DNA of 64,000 nt from Pedosphaera parvula Ellin514 (GTDB lineage Bacteria; Verrucomicrobiota; Verrucomicrobiia; Limisphaerales; Pedosphaeraceae), in NCBI RefSeq assembly GCF_000172555.1, contig NZ_ABOX02000018.1, positions 1 through 64,000 on the forward strand, read 5' to 3'. A model generated the notes under the pieces. The model ran no database searches and was not told the origin of the DNA. It was given only the letters and a program-made list of their open reading frames with translations. The position numbers were made by a program, and so were the translations under genes. This document shows positions 28,317-36,609 of the stretch, in pieces (the first letter of the stretch is position 1; every line of letters starts with the position of its first letter).

Positions 28317-31300
28317 CAATATCGACACTCGACAGTACCAGTCCGGAAGACGTTACGCCCCACCCTGAGACCGGAGGCGAGGTGTATGTTGCTCCCCCTT
28401 CATTTTCGCAGCAGCGCCTATGGATGATGCACCAACTGGATCCGGCCAGTCCGGTCTATGTCCTCCCGGCAGCATTTCGTATCACCGGAAAAATCGACGT
28501 CAACGCACTCGAAGGAGCTTTGAATGAAATCCTCCGCCGACATGAAGTTCTGCGCACCACCTTCTCCTTCGAGAATGGCGAACTGATGCAAATCATTGCG
28601 CCCTCAATGGAATTGCACCTGAAGAAGATGGACTTGCAGCAGATTCCAGAAACAGAATTGGAAGGAGAGATTGTCCGTTTGATTCATGTCGAAATGCGTC
28701 GTCCATTCAACCTGGCGGAAGGCCCTTTGGTGCGCGCAGCTTTGATGAAGTTATCCGCCGAACAGCATGTGCTCGTGCTCAACTTAAATCACATGGTCGC
28801 TGACGGAATGTCCTGCGGCCTGATGGGCCGGGAACTGGAGAAACTCTATGCCGCATTTACAAAGGGCCAATTGTCACCACTGCCGCCGTTGCCGTTGCAA
28901 TACGCCGACTACACGATCTGGGAACGACGATGCATGCAAGGAGAATTGCTGAAATCGCAACTTGCCTATTGGAAAGAACAACTCGGAGGCGCGCCGCCGG
29001 TCTTGGAAATCCCAGCCGACCGACCGCGTCCCGCCCGACAAACTTTTAACGGTGCCTTGTTGCCAATCGAGCTTTCTCTGTCCGCTACCAATGCACTGAA
29101 AGCTTTGAGCCGACGAGAACAAGCTTCGTTATTCATGACGCTCCTTGCAGCTTACAAGGTCTTGCTATTTCGCTACACCGGGCAGGCGGATATGCTCGTT
29201 GGCGCACCCGTCGCCAATCGTGGCCAGGAAGAACTGGAGCCTATGATTGGATTCTTTGTGAACCTGCTGATCTTCAGAACTTCGTTGTCTCCCAATCAGA
29301 GTTTTCGCAACTGCTTGCAACAAGTGCGCGATGTCACCTCCGCCGCCTACGTACACAAAGACCTGCCATTCGAAAAACTCGTCGAAGAACTGCGCCCTGA
29401 GCGAGACCCAAGTTACCATCCCTTGTTCCAGGTGATGTTTGCTTTGCATGCCGCCCCCATCGATCTCGATCTGATCGATCTGAAATGCGAAACCATCCCG
29501 GTCGACAACGGCGCCGCCAAGTTCGATCTCTATTTTGAACTTTGGGAAGCCGACGGCTGTGTCCGTGGCCGCATTGAATACAACACCGATTTGTTCGATC
29601 AATCCAGAATCGTGAGGATGGCAGGACATTTCAAAGCATTGCTGGAAGGCATCGTCGCCAACCCGGACCAACTCATTTCGGAACTTCCACTTTTGACCGA
29701 ACCCGAGCGTCGTCAGGTCCTGTTGGAATGGAACAACACCGGGCGCGCATTTTCCCAAGATCAATGTGTTCATGAATTGTTCGAAGCTCAAGTGGCGCGG
29801 ACCCCACAGACAGTCGCGCTGACTTGCGGCCAGCAAAGTTTGAGTTATGCTGAATTGAACTCCCGTGCCGATCGACTCGCAGAGCAACTGCTCACCTGGG
29901 GCGTGCGACCTGAAACCCTCGTCGGCGTTTGTCTTGAGCGTTCGCCGGTTCTGCTGACCGCCCTGCTTGCCATTCTGAAAGCTGGCGGTGCCTATGTTCC
30001 TTTGGATCCCGACTACCCGAAGGACCGCCTCCAGTTCGTGCTGCAGGATGCACACGCTCCACTGCTCCTGACCCAAAAAGAATTTGCCGATCACTTTGCT
30101 CTGCCCGACATGCAGGTGGTTTGTCTGGATAAAGAAAGCAGTGAAGTGCTCCAAGGACCAGAGCCGGAGATTCAATCCAATGACCCCAATTCCCAAACCC
30201 GTCCCTCTCTGAACCAGCTCGCCTATGTGCTTTACACCTCCGGTTCCACCGGCCGGCCCAAGGGCGTGCTCATCGAACACCGGAGTGTGGTGAACCTCCT
30301 TGGCTGGGCCCACGAGCTCTACACCCGCGAGGAACTGGCGGGAGTGCTGGCATCCACCTCCGTTTGCTTTGACCTGTCGGTCTTTGAATTCTTTGTCCCC
30401 TTGAGCTGCGGCGGCAGGGTGATCCTGGCGGAGAACGCGCTGGAACTGCCCCAACTCCCGGCCTCAGGCGAGGTGACCCTCCTCAACACCGTCCCCTCGG
30501 CCATGGCTGAACTCTTGCGCACGCGCGGTCTGCCCGCTTCCGTGCGGGTCGTCAACCTGGCCGGGGAACCCCTCTCCCCACAGCTGGTGGATGAGCTTTA
30601 CCGCACCCAGCCCTGCGTCCGGAAGGTGTATGACCTTTATGGCCCGACCGAGGACACGGTCTATACGACCTGTGCCCTGCGCCGGCCCGGCGCCCCCGCC
30701 ACCATCGGGCGGCCCCTGGCCAATAAACAGGTTTATATTCTCAATGAGCAACAAGAGCCCGTCCCGGTCGGAGTGCCGGGCGAGCTCTTCATCGGGGGCT
30801 CGGGTCTGGCCCGGGGCTATCTCCACCAGGCGCAACTCACGAGTGAAAAATTTATTCCCCATCCCTTCAGTGCCGATCCGTCGGCCCGGCTCTACCGCAC
30901 CGGTGACCTGGCCGCCTATCTGCCTGATGGAAATATTGAGTTCATCGGTCGGACAGATCATCAAGTGAAGCTGCGCGGATTCCGCATTGAATTTGGTGAA
31001 ATCGAAGCCGTGCTGACGCAGCATTCCGCCATCAGGGAAGCCGTCATCACGCTTCAGGGCGAGTCTTCGAATAACAAACAACTGGTCGCGTACCTCGCCA
31101 TTGACCCGGGACGTACCATCACAGAAAACGAATTGCATCTGTTTACCAGGGAGCGATTGCCTGACTACATGGTACCTTCGACATTCCTGACGTTGGATGC
31201 CTTGCCTCGAACTCCTAACGGGAAAATAGATCGCAAAGCGTTGACGACGTCGGGCGCCGGCCGTCTTGATCCCGGTCAGGAATTTGTGTCGCCCCTCACC

Positions 31301-31537
31301 ACAGTTCAAAAGCAACTGGCTGAAATTTGGGAGAATGTCCTTGAGATTCCACAGGTTGGTATTCATGACAACTTTTTCCATTTAGGTGGTCACTCCGTGC
31401 TCGCCATGCGGGTGAGTTCCCGAATGTGTGAAGCGTTTAATCTTGAGATTTCCATGGTCGCCCTTTTCGAGGCGCCAACCATTGCAGAGCTGGCCGAAAT
31501 GATCGAAGACGAGATGTTGAGCGGAAAAGCAGCCTGA
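28313..31537 (+). CDS. Nonribosomal peptide synthetase, C-A-PCP (alanine predicted)
   Basis: 1074 residues, coupled to the PKS gene by a 4-bp ATGA overlap. Condensation domain: PPSFSQQRLW start and N-H-M-V-A-D-G with catalytic His160 and Asn at the first His position. Adenylation domain: YTSGSTGRPKG, Asp687 in FDLSVFEFF, YGPTEDTVY, and NGKIDRKAL. Carrier: DNFFHLGGHSVL with Ser1028. The specificity residues read by eye as D-L-F-N-N-A-L-V-Y-K, one change from the known alanine code D-L-F-N-N-A-L-T-Y-K. No thioesterase, reductase or terminal condensation domain follows, so chain release needs a separate enzyme. The A-domain core (about 30225-30925) is far richer in G+C than the rest of the gene. 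Confidence 0.93.
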   Translation: MTISTLDSTSPEDVTPHPETGGEVYVAPPSFSQQRLWMMHQLDPASPVYVLPAAFRITGKIDVNALEGALNEILRRHEVLRTTFSFENGELMQIIAPSMELHLKKMDLQQIPETELEGEIVRLIHVEMRRPFNLAEGPLVRAALMKLSAEQHVLVLNLNHMVADGMSCGLMGRELEKLYAAFTKGQLSPLPPLPLQYADYTIWERRCMQGELLKSQLAYWKEQLGGAPPVLEIPADRPRPARQTFNGALLPIELSLSATNALKALSRREQASLFMTLLAAYKVLLFRYTGQADMLVGAPVANRGQEELEPMIGFFVNLLIFRTSLSPNQSFRNCLQQVRDVTSAAYVHKDLPFEKLVEELRPERDPSYHPLFQVMFALHAAPIDLDLIDLKCETIPVDNGAAKFDLYFELWEADGCVRGRIEYNTDLFDQSRIVRMAGHFKALLEGIVANPDQLISELPLLTEPERRQVLLEWNNTGRAFSQDQCVHELFEAQVARTPQTVALTCGQQSLSYAELNSRADRLAEQLLTWGVRPETLVGVCLERSPVLLTALLAILKAGGAYVPLDPDYPKDRLQFVLQDAHAPLLLTQKEFADHFALPDMQVVCLDKESSEVLQGPEPEIQSNDPNSQTRPSLNQLAYVLYTSGSTGRPKGVLIEHRSVVNLLGWAHELYTREELAGVLASTSVCFDLSVFEFFVPLSCGGRVILAENALELPQLPASGEVTLLNTVPSAMAELLRTRGLPASVRVVNLAGEPLSPQLVDELYRTQPCVRKVYDLYGPTEDTVYTTCALRRPGAPATIGRPLANKQVYILNEQQEPVPVGVPGELFIGGSGLARGYLHQAQLTSEKFIPHPFSADPSARLYRTGDLAAYLPDGNIEFIGRTDHQVKLRGFRIEFGEIEAVLTQHSAIREAVITLQGESSNNKQLVAYLAIDPGRTITENELHLFTRERLPDYMVPSTFLTLDALPRTPNGKIDRKALTTSGAGRLDPGQEFVSPLTTVQKQLAEIWENVLEIPQVGIHDNFFHLGGHSVLAMRVSSRMCEAFNLEISMVALFEAPTIAELAEMIEDEMLSGKAA

Positions 31538-31573
31538 TGGGCGATCACAAACATCGTTCCGTTGCTGACCAGG

Positions 31574-32710
31574 TTATGGCCTTGCAGCACAGTGCAAATC
31601 CAAGGCCATGCTGTTGTCCTCCGCCAGGTGCGCGTGTGTGCCCGACCAGGCACCCTCCTGATTGAACAAATCGCAAAGCCATTTCGCCTCCTCTTCCGAT
31701 GCACGATTCAACCGCAACTGCCGCACCCGCATGGGAACCAATCGGACACCCAACAACTGTCCTTTCTGGGCATCCACTTCGACCATGTACATCAAAGTCA
31801 AATCCGGGCGGAACATTTCATAGCCCCTAATTCCCTCGTAGTCGGTGAGAAAATCACCGCATCCATGAAGGATCAAATGCTCCTGGTAAACCTCGGTCGC
31901 CTTTACGTGATGAGACGAATGTCCATGCACAATGCCAATCCCTTCCTCGATCAACCGATGCGCAAACGCGATTTGATTTGGAGGAATATCATAACCCCAA
32001 TTCGCACCCCAATGAATCGAAGCAACAATCACGTCGCCCGGTTGTTCGAACCGCCGCATCCGGACCGCCACCCGCCCGGCAGTTGCTTCCGAAAGATCGC
32101 TCAACAGATTCACACCCGGTCGCTTGTTCGTCGCACCCCATTCCTCCGGCACACCGCTGGTCACTGAGCCAAACGAGAAGAGCAGCACCCGCCCTTTCTC
32201 CTTCACCTCCAGCACTGCTGGAGCTTCCGCTTCCGCTGCATTCTCCCCGGCCCCGGCATGCGGGGTGCCCGCCTTGTCCAAGGTCCGAATCGTCTCCGTC
32301 AAACCTAGATATCCCCAGTCCAACACGTGATTGTTGGCCAGGCTGCAGGCGTCAACATGAGCCGCAGTAAGGCAGCCAACATTTTCGGGATTCATCCGAT
32401 AACAAACCGCCTTGTTCGGCCAAACATCGTCACTCCGCGTGATGCTTGTCTCCAGATTGATAATCCTCAGATCAACCTTCGCCTGCTCCAACTCCCTTAG
32501 CACATCACCCCAAATGTATTTAAAGCCTACAGGCTGCTGTATCTTGCCATTCGCCTCCTCCGCCAGTTGCACATAGTCACGCGCATCGTGGATATACGAT
32601 TCATACAACCTCGGATTCCCCGGATGCGGCAACACCTGATCAATCCCCCGCCCCGTCATCACATCGCCGCAGAGAAAGACGTTTAAAGATTTGGTTGTTT
32701 TTGCATCCAT
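31574..32710 (-). CDS. CapA-family protein (PGA_cap metallophosphoesterase-like)
   Basis: 378 residues. CapA hallmarks are FLCGDVMTGRGID near the N terminus, RIINLETSITRSDD, CSLANNHVLDWG, and the later SIHWGANWGYD and HGHSSHHVKATEVY, which together form the metal-binding, calcineurin-like fold of the poly-gamma-glutamate capsule protein family. No signal peptide or membrane anchor is visible, so it is probably cytoplasmic, unlike capsule CapA. Family members include enzymes acting on peptides or phosphoesters, and the true substrate is unknown. It converges on the NRPS gene with a 36-bp gap. Participation in the NRPS-PKS pathway, for example in product release or processing, is possible but only suggested by proximity. 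Confidence 0.82.
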   Translation of the reverse strand: MDAKTTKSLNVFLCGDVMTGRGIDQVLPHPGNPRLYESYIHDARDYVQLAEEANGKIQQPVGFKYIWGDVLRELEQAKVDLRIINLETSITRSDDVWPNKAVCYRMNPENVGCLTAAHVDACSLANNHVLDWGYLGLTETIRTLDKAGTPHAGAGENAAEAEAPAVLEVKEKGRVLLFSFGSVTSGVPEEWGATNKRPGVNLLSDLSEATAGRVAVRMRRFEQPGDVIVASIHWGANWGYDIPPNQIAFAHRLIEEGIGIVHGHSSHHVKATEVYQEHLILHGCGDFLTDYEGIRGYEMFRPDLTLMYMVEVDAQKGQLLGVRLVPMRVRQLRLNRASEEEAKWLCDLFNQEGAWSGTHAHLAEDNSMALDLHCAARP

Positions 32711-33009
32711 AACCCGTTCTCATTCATCTTTTAGAACTCTCCACTCAATCCTTCCATAATTTACCTCTGTTCTATGGATGTTTCATCTTTGGCCAGTTCT
32801 GGATTCTGACTTTCGTCCTAATAATTTTTTTATCTCAGTTTAAGTCAGTTTAGCTCAAGTCAACCTCCAACCGCTCCAGTAAACCATTCCTCCAAACTCT
32901 GAATTCCAAATCCATTTCCAAAAAACATTTTAACCGTCATCCACCGTCTATTACCGACATCCGGCGACATCCACCGTCCAGAAGACTTTCGCGGTTTAAT
33001 CCTTTTCAT

Positions 33010-33039
33010 ATTCGTGCTTATTAGTGTCCATTCGTGGTT
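33010..33039. repeat. Dispersed intergenic motif, copy 1
   Basis: ATTCGTG, a variable middle, GTCCAT and TCGTGGTT in 30 bases. A related copy with the same order of blocks lies at 57102-57132, also between genes. Similar 'TTCGTGTCCATTCGTGGTT' strings recur between genes in Verrucomicrobiota and Planctomycetota as far as I know. Function unknown. Confidence 0.5.
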
Positions 33040-33144
33040 CAGCTTTCCATTCGAATCTCGAAATTCGCCATTCGCAATCCCCATGGCCTTCCCGGCTTCC
33101 ACATCTGTGCCACCTCCAACCATGGTTCTCATAAAAATTTTTAA

Positions 33145-33250
33145 CCGTTATCTGGCGTTATCTACCGTTATCTGGCGTTATCTACCGTTATAAGGCGTTA
33201 TCTACCGTTATAAGGCGTTATCTACCGTTATAAGGCGTTATCTACCGTTA
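33145..33250. repeat. Tandem array of 20-bp units
   Basis: Just over five head-to-tail copies of a 20-bp unit, CGTTATCTAC plus CGTTATAAGG (in the first two copies the second half is CGTTATCTGG). Each unit is itself two related 10-mers starting CGTTA. There are no spacers, so it is a minisatellite and not a CRISPR array. Copies are nearly identical, suggesting recent slippage. It lies between the CapA gene and the zinc-protein gene. Confidence 0.9.
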
Positions 33251-33554
33251 GAACCCAGTACGCGTAACATTTGAAAATCGGGAATAATCTGCAACCAGGG
33301 CGCTTGAGACGGGACTCCGGACCGCTGACATCCCTTCACTCTCAATCACTCCTTTCAAATTCATTAACGACTCCTTTGTCATACAACCCAACTGTATGGT
33401 TCCACTCTAAATGAGTCAACAATTTCTCACCATACACATGAAGGTATAAGCCCACCTTGTTTGCACCAGCCTCAACTCCTCCTCTCAAGCCTTCCTAATA
33501 CATCCGCCCCTGGATTCCATTCGACCACCGGATGACCGCTGCCTAGACGACGAC

Positions 33555-34202
33555 TCACATCTTGGCGGGCTGGAAGCGAAAACGGTCATCACGAGGGAGG
33601 CCTGAACCAAGCAGGTAAGTCGCCAAAGTGCAGAAGGTCAGACTCCGGTATGGATCTGGAAACAACTTCCGTTCCGCTTCAACGAACAAGAGTTTATTTT
33701 CCAGATCCAGGCTTGCGCCCGCCTGCGGGAACGCCTCAAATAAATGGCGCACATGTTGTTTGGGATCTGGGTGCCAGTGGATTACGTGAACTTCGCAGTC
33801 TTTTACCTGTCGCACCACATGGCTCGTCTCGGTTTGGAGAGGGCCAAAGAGCATATTCAAGGGGTCAACGTCTGGCAGGGGAGAATCAACCCCCACCAAT
33901 ACGAGATTCCAGTGGGGATCCAACGCTGTTCCCCGGGTTCGAATCTGATTGCTCTTCATCACAGCCAGGCGGGGTTCCCACAATTCCTTGTGAACCTCTC
34001 GGCTCAGCACCTGACTCTGTTCCTGTCGCCGCTCGGTTACTGCTTTCCATTCTCTCTGTTCTTCCTCCATCTGGAGTTCAGTTTTTCTGCCCGCACACAC
34101 CTCACACAAATGTCGCTCGGTTCGCGTCTGATGTCCCGGCGGACCCATTATGCGGGTTTCATGAACATGTGCGGAACGCTTCTGGCAGATCTGGCAAAGC
34201 AT
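33555..34202 (-). CDS. McsA-like zinc-finger protein
   Basis: 215 residues from ATG at 34202 (MLCQICQK), preferred over an in-frame start at 34235 because family members begin with this motif. Two CxxC pairs, CQIC near residue 3 and CEVC near 35, frame HVHETRI; this is the zinc-ribbon start of McsA/UvrB-motif proteins. A charged helix follows (RKTELQMEEEQREWKAVTERRQEQ). A C-terminal domain with strands such as WNLVLVGVDSPL and DCEVHVIHWHPDP is not one I recognise. McsA in Firmicutes activates the McsB arginine kinase, but no mcsB or clpC is near, so the role here is open. It lies downstream of the three pseudopilin genes on the same strand. Confidence 0.7.
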   Translation of the reverse strand: MLCQICQKRSAHVHETRIMGPPGHQTRTERHLCEVCAGRKTELQMEEEQREWKAVTERRQEQSQVLSREVHKELWEPRLAVMKSNQIRTRGTALDPHWNLVLVGVDSPLPDVDPLNMLFGPLQTETSHVVRQVKDCEVHVIHWHPDPKQHVRHLFEAFPQAGASLDLENKLLFVEAERKLFPDPYRSLTFCTLATYLLGSGLPRDDRFRFQPAKM

Positions 34203-34338
34203 GGCGAAATGTACACCATCCGCATCGGTCGGCAAACCGTTTCAGGAGGAACGGGAACTGGTCGCGCGTGCCGGGCAATGCTCCAGGAATCGGCACTCTC
34301 AGTTGTTGCGATGCCATTTATGCGACGACCTGCCCCCC

Positions 34339-35097
34339 TCAATCTCCGCTCCATTTGTAATCGTAACTGGCGGGCGGATCATAAAAACAGGTTGCCAATA
34401 AATAATCACTGTTCCAATAAATCTTGATGTAGCTGACGTGACCATCTGCGAAACTGACATTGTTCCTGGCATTGTTAACTCCCGTCCCAACTGGTCCCGC
34501 AGGTATTCGCTTCGGTTCATGCCAGGAAAATGGATAGAAAGCTGAGTTTTCAACGACCAAAGCCGTTTTGACCGGATCCTTTATCTCAGCGAGTTTTCGA
34601 CCAAAAAGGCCGGGTAAGGACGTCTGGTCGGGCAACGTCGGCGCTGCGGGGGTTGTCCCACCGAGACCATTATATCCATAACTCGAAAAGTCAGCATAGG
34701 ACTGGTTGTGCCAGGCATCCGCCACGGGCGTCCAGTTTTTATAAAAAAACGTGTCCGCCGGGCAGGCAAAGAGCTTGTCCTGCGGCGACGATGCGCCCTG
34801 AAGGCCGGCATAACTCTTCACGAGGTCCTTGTAAACAATTTCGAAGGAATTGGTTTCAAATCCATCGGCAATCGTGTTCGGAACGGATGGAAGCATGTCG
34901 TGGTTATCCCCTGCATAGAGTTGAACCGCAAAATTGATCTGTTTCAGATTGTTCAAACAGGTGGTTCGCTTTGCTCTTGCCTTTGCGTTGCTCAAAGCCG
35001 GCAACAATAGCGCCGCAAGAATCGCGATGATGGCAATGACCACCAGCAACTCGACAAGAGTAAATGCGTTTCTGCGTGAAGGCACCGTGGTGTTCAT
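34339..35097 (-). CDS. Pseudopilin-like protein, third of a tandem trio
   Basis: 252 residues from ATG 35097 ([18 protein letters not shown]). Prepilin-type leader and hydrophobic helix [24 protein letters not shown], then [26 protein letters not shown], a variable middle, and the C-terminal [17 protein letters not shown] followed by DYKWSGD. About half of its residues match the next two genes, so the three arose by tandem duplication. It should be cleaved by a prepilin peptidase and assemble in the inner membrane or a pseudopilus. The specific cargo or role is unknown. It is the last of the three in transcription order and sits 6 bp after its neighbour's stop. Confidence 0.87.
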   Translation of the reverse strand: MNTTVPSRRNAFTLVELLVVIAIIAILAALLLPALSNAKARAKRTTCLNNLKQINFAVQLYAGDNHDMLPSVPNTIADGFETNSFEIVYKDLVKSYAGLQGASSPQDKLFACPADTFFYKNWTPVADAWHNQSYADFSSYGYNGLGGTTPAAPTLPDQTSLPGLFGRKLAEIKDPVKTALVVENSAFYPFSWHEPKRIPAGPVGTGVNNARNNVSFADGHVSYIKIYWNSDYLLATCFYDPPASYDYKWSGD

Positions 35098-35103
35098 ACA
35101 CAA

Positions 35104-35850
35104 TCAATCGCCGCTCCATTTGTAATCGTAGCCGGCAGGCGGGTTGTAGTAACCTGTATAAGTATCAAAATTACTATCCCAATAAATCTTGATGTAGCTG
35201 GCGTGGCCATCCGCGAAACTGACCATATTCAGCGCATTGTTAAATCCAAATCCTCGCGAAGGCACTTGCGGTTTATGCCAGGAAAAGGGCCAAAAAGCTG
35301 GCGCTTCGGTAACCAAAACGGTTTTGACCGGGTCTCTAATCGCACCCAGTTTCCAGCCAAAAAGGCCGGGAGAATTAGTCTGATCAGGTAACGTGGGTAG
35401 CGTGTCGGTTGTCCCGCCGAGGCCATTGAATCCATAACTCGAATAGACGTTGCTGGTGCTTTGGAAAATACTCTCAGCCATGTATACAGTGCCGGAATAC
35501 CAGAATATATCCGCCGGACAGTTAAAGACCTTGTCCAGCGGTGACGGTGCGCCCTGGAGGCCGACATATTTCATCACGAGAGGCTTGTAAAAAAGGGCGA
35601 AGGAATTGGATGTGAGTCCGCCGCTTACAGTGTTCGGCATGGCCGGCAATGTATCCTGGTGATCCCCGGCATACAGTTGGACGGCAAAATTGATTTGTTT
35701 CAAATTGCTCGAACAGGTCGTTCGTGTCGCCCTTGCCTTCGCGCTGCTCAAGGCTGGCAACAACAAGCCCGCTAGAATCGCGATAATGGCAATAACTACT
35801 AGCAACTCGACCAGCGTAAAGGCATTTTCGCGTGAGGGCGTTCTTTTCAT
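35104..35850 (-). CDS. Pseudopilin-like protein, second of a tandem trio
   Basis: 248 residues from ATG 35850 ([17 protein letters not shown]). Same plan as its neighbours: N-terminal methylation helix, [29 protein letters not shown], a middle with DIFWYSGT and [15 protein letters not shown], and the terminal [15 protein letters not shown] and YDYKWSGD. The middle portion differs most among the three, as expected if it forms the exposed face. The 6-bp and 6-bp spacings to the flanking paralogues indicate one transcript. The exported beta-rich domain probably presents different surface loops. Nothing in the sequence tells the ligand. Confidence 0.87.
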   Translation of the reverse strand: MKRTPSRENAFTLVELLVVIAIIAILAGLLLPALSSAKARATRTTCSSNLKQINFAVQLYAGDHQDTLPAMPNTVSGGLTSNSFALFYKPLVMKYVGLQGAPSPLDKVFNCPADIFWYSGTVYMAESIFQSTSNVYSSYGFNGLGGTTDTLPTLPDQTNSPGLFGWKLGAIRDPVKTVLVTEAPAFWPFSWHKPQVPSRGFGFNNALNMVSFADGHASYIKIYWDSNFDTYTGYYNPPAGYDYKWSGD

Positions 35851-35856
35851 CCGCAA

Positions 35857-36609
35857 TCAATCCCCCCGCCATTGATATTCATAGCCCGCAGGCGGGTTGT
35901 AATTACACGCGTTCACAAAAAACCCGCTGTCCCAGTAAATCTTGATGTAGCTCACATGCCCATCCACAAAACTGACCAGGTTTTTGGCATCCTTAAACTG
36001 GCACAGTCCGGCCGGCATTGGCTTCGGTTCATGCCAGGACCACGGAAAAAAGGTTGAAGCTTCAGCAACCAATACAGTTTTGGCGGGATTCTTTATTGAA
36101 GCGAGTTTCAGTCCAAAGACGCCTCCGTAAGCATCCTCTTCAAAGATGCCGGGTGGCGGGTTCGTGCTCGCGTTCATGCCGCTAAACCCGTAACTCGAAT
36201 AATAGGTAATGGATTGCCCGCAAAAACTCTCGCCCTTGTATGTGGTGGTTGGCCATTCATAATAAAATGTGTCCGCCGGGCAGGCGAAGAGCTTGTCCTG
36301 CAGTGAAGGCGCGCCTTGAAGGCCGGCATATTTCATCACCATGGGTTTATAAAAAATCGCCCAATGATTGGTTCCCACGAAACCTAAAGCCGGTGTCGTC
36401 ATGGCTGGCAATGTATCGCTGTTATCCCCGGCATATAGATGGAGGGCGAGATTGATTTGTTTCAAATTGCTTGAACAGGTTGTCCGTTGTGCCCGTGCCT
36501 TCGCGCTGCTCAAAGCCGGCAACAGTAGCGCCGCAAGAATAGCGATGATCGCAATGACCACCAGCAATTCAATGAGCGTGAAACCAAGTCGCAGGCTGGT
36601 CCTTTTCAT
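35857..36609 (-). CDS. Pseudopilin-like protein, first of a tandem trio
   Basis: 250 residues ([16 protein letters not shown] start). It carries the prepilin helix, [27 protein letters not shown] and a C terminus [16 protein letters not shown] ... YEYQWRGD homologous to the two downstream genes. Its ATG shares one base with the TGA of the sigma-factor fusion gene (TGATG), so translation is coupled to that gene. This places the pseudopilins under the same transcript as an ECF sigma factor with an exported domain, suggesting that an envelope signal controls them. That regulatory link is an inference. Confidence 0.87.
   Translation of the reverse strand: MKRTSLRLGFTLIELLVVIAIIAILAALLLPALSSAKARAQRTTCSSNLKQINLALHLYAGDNSDTLPAMTTPALGFVGTNHWAIFYKPMVMKYAGLQGAPSLQDKLFACPADTFYYEWPTTTYKGESFCGQSITYYSSYGFSGMNASTNPPPGIFEEDAYGGVFGLKLASIKNPAKTVLVAEASTFFPWSWHEPKPMPAGLCQFKDAKNLVSFVDGHVSYIKIYWDSGFFVNACNYNPPAGYEYQWRGD

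Larger units (their letters stand above)
32711..33554. other. Repeat-bearing gene-free region
   Basis: About 840 bases without a supportable gene. It contains degenerate short repeats of CCGTC/CGACATCC type (about 32935-32985), a dispersed motif (33010-33039) and a tandem GTTATC-type array (33145-33250). The right third shows nothing recognisable. A minus-strand frame at 32860-33132 is only translated repeat sequence. Confidence 0.7.

Noticed and set aside
29165-30454. 429-codon open frame on the minus strand inside the alanine NRPS gene
   Set aside because: It is antisense to well-conserved condensation and adenylation motifs, its translation has no family features, and the GC-rich block explains the lack of stops.
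31574-32710. CapA-like gene as a true member of the NRPS-PKS cluster
   Set aside because: It lies on the opposite strand with its own promoter region and no family link to NRPS release, so proximity alone was not accepted.
32860-33132. 90-codon minus-strand frame
   Set aside because: It is a translation of the dispersed intergenic repeat and short CCGTC repeats, not a gene.
33145-33250. Possible CRISPR array
   Set aside because: The units are directly adjacent without spacers, the 20-bp period is too short, and no cas gene is present.
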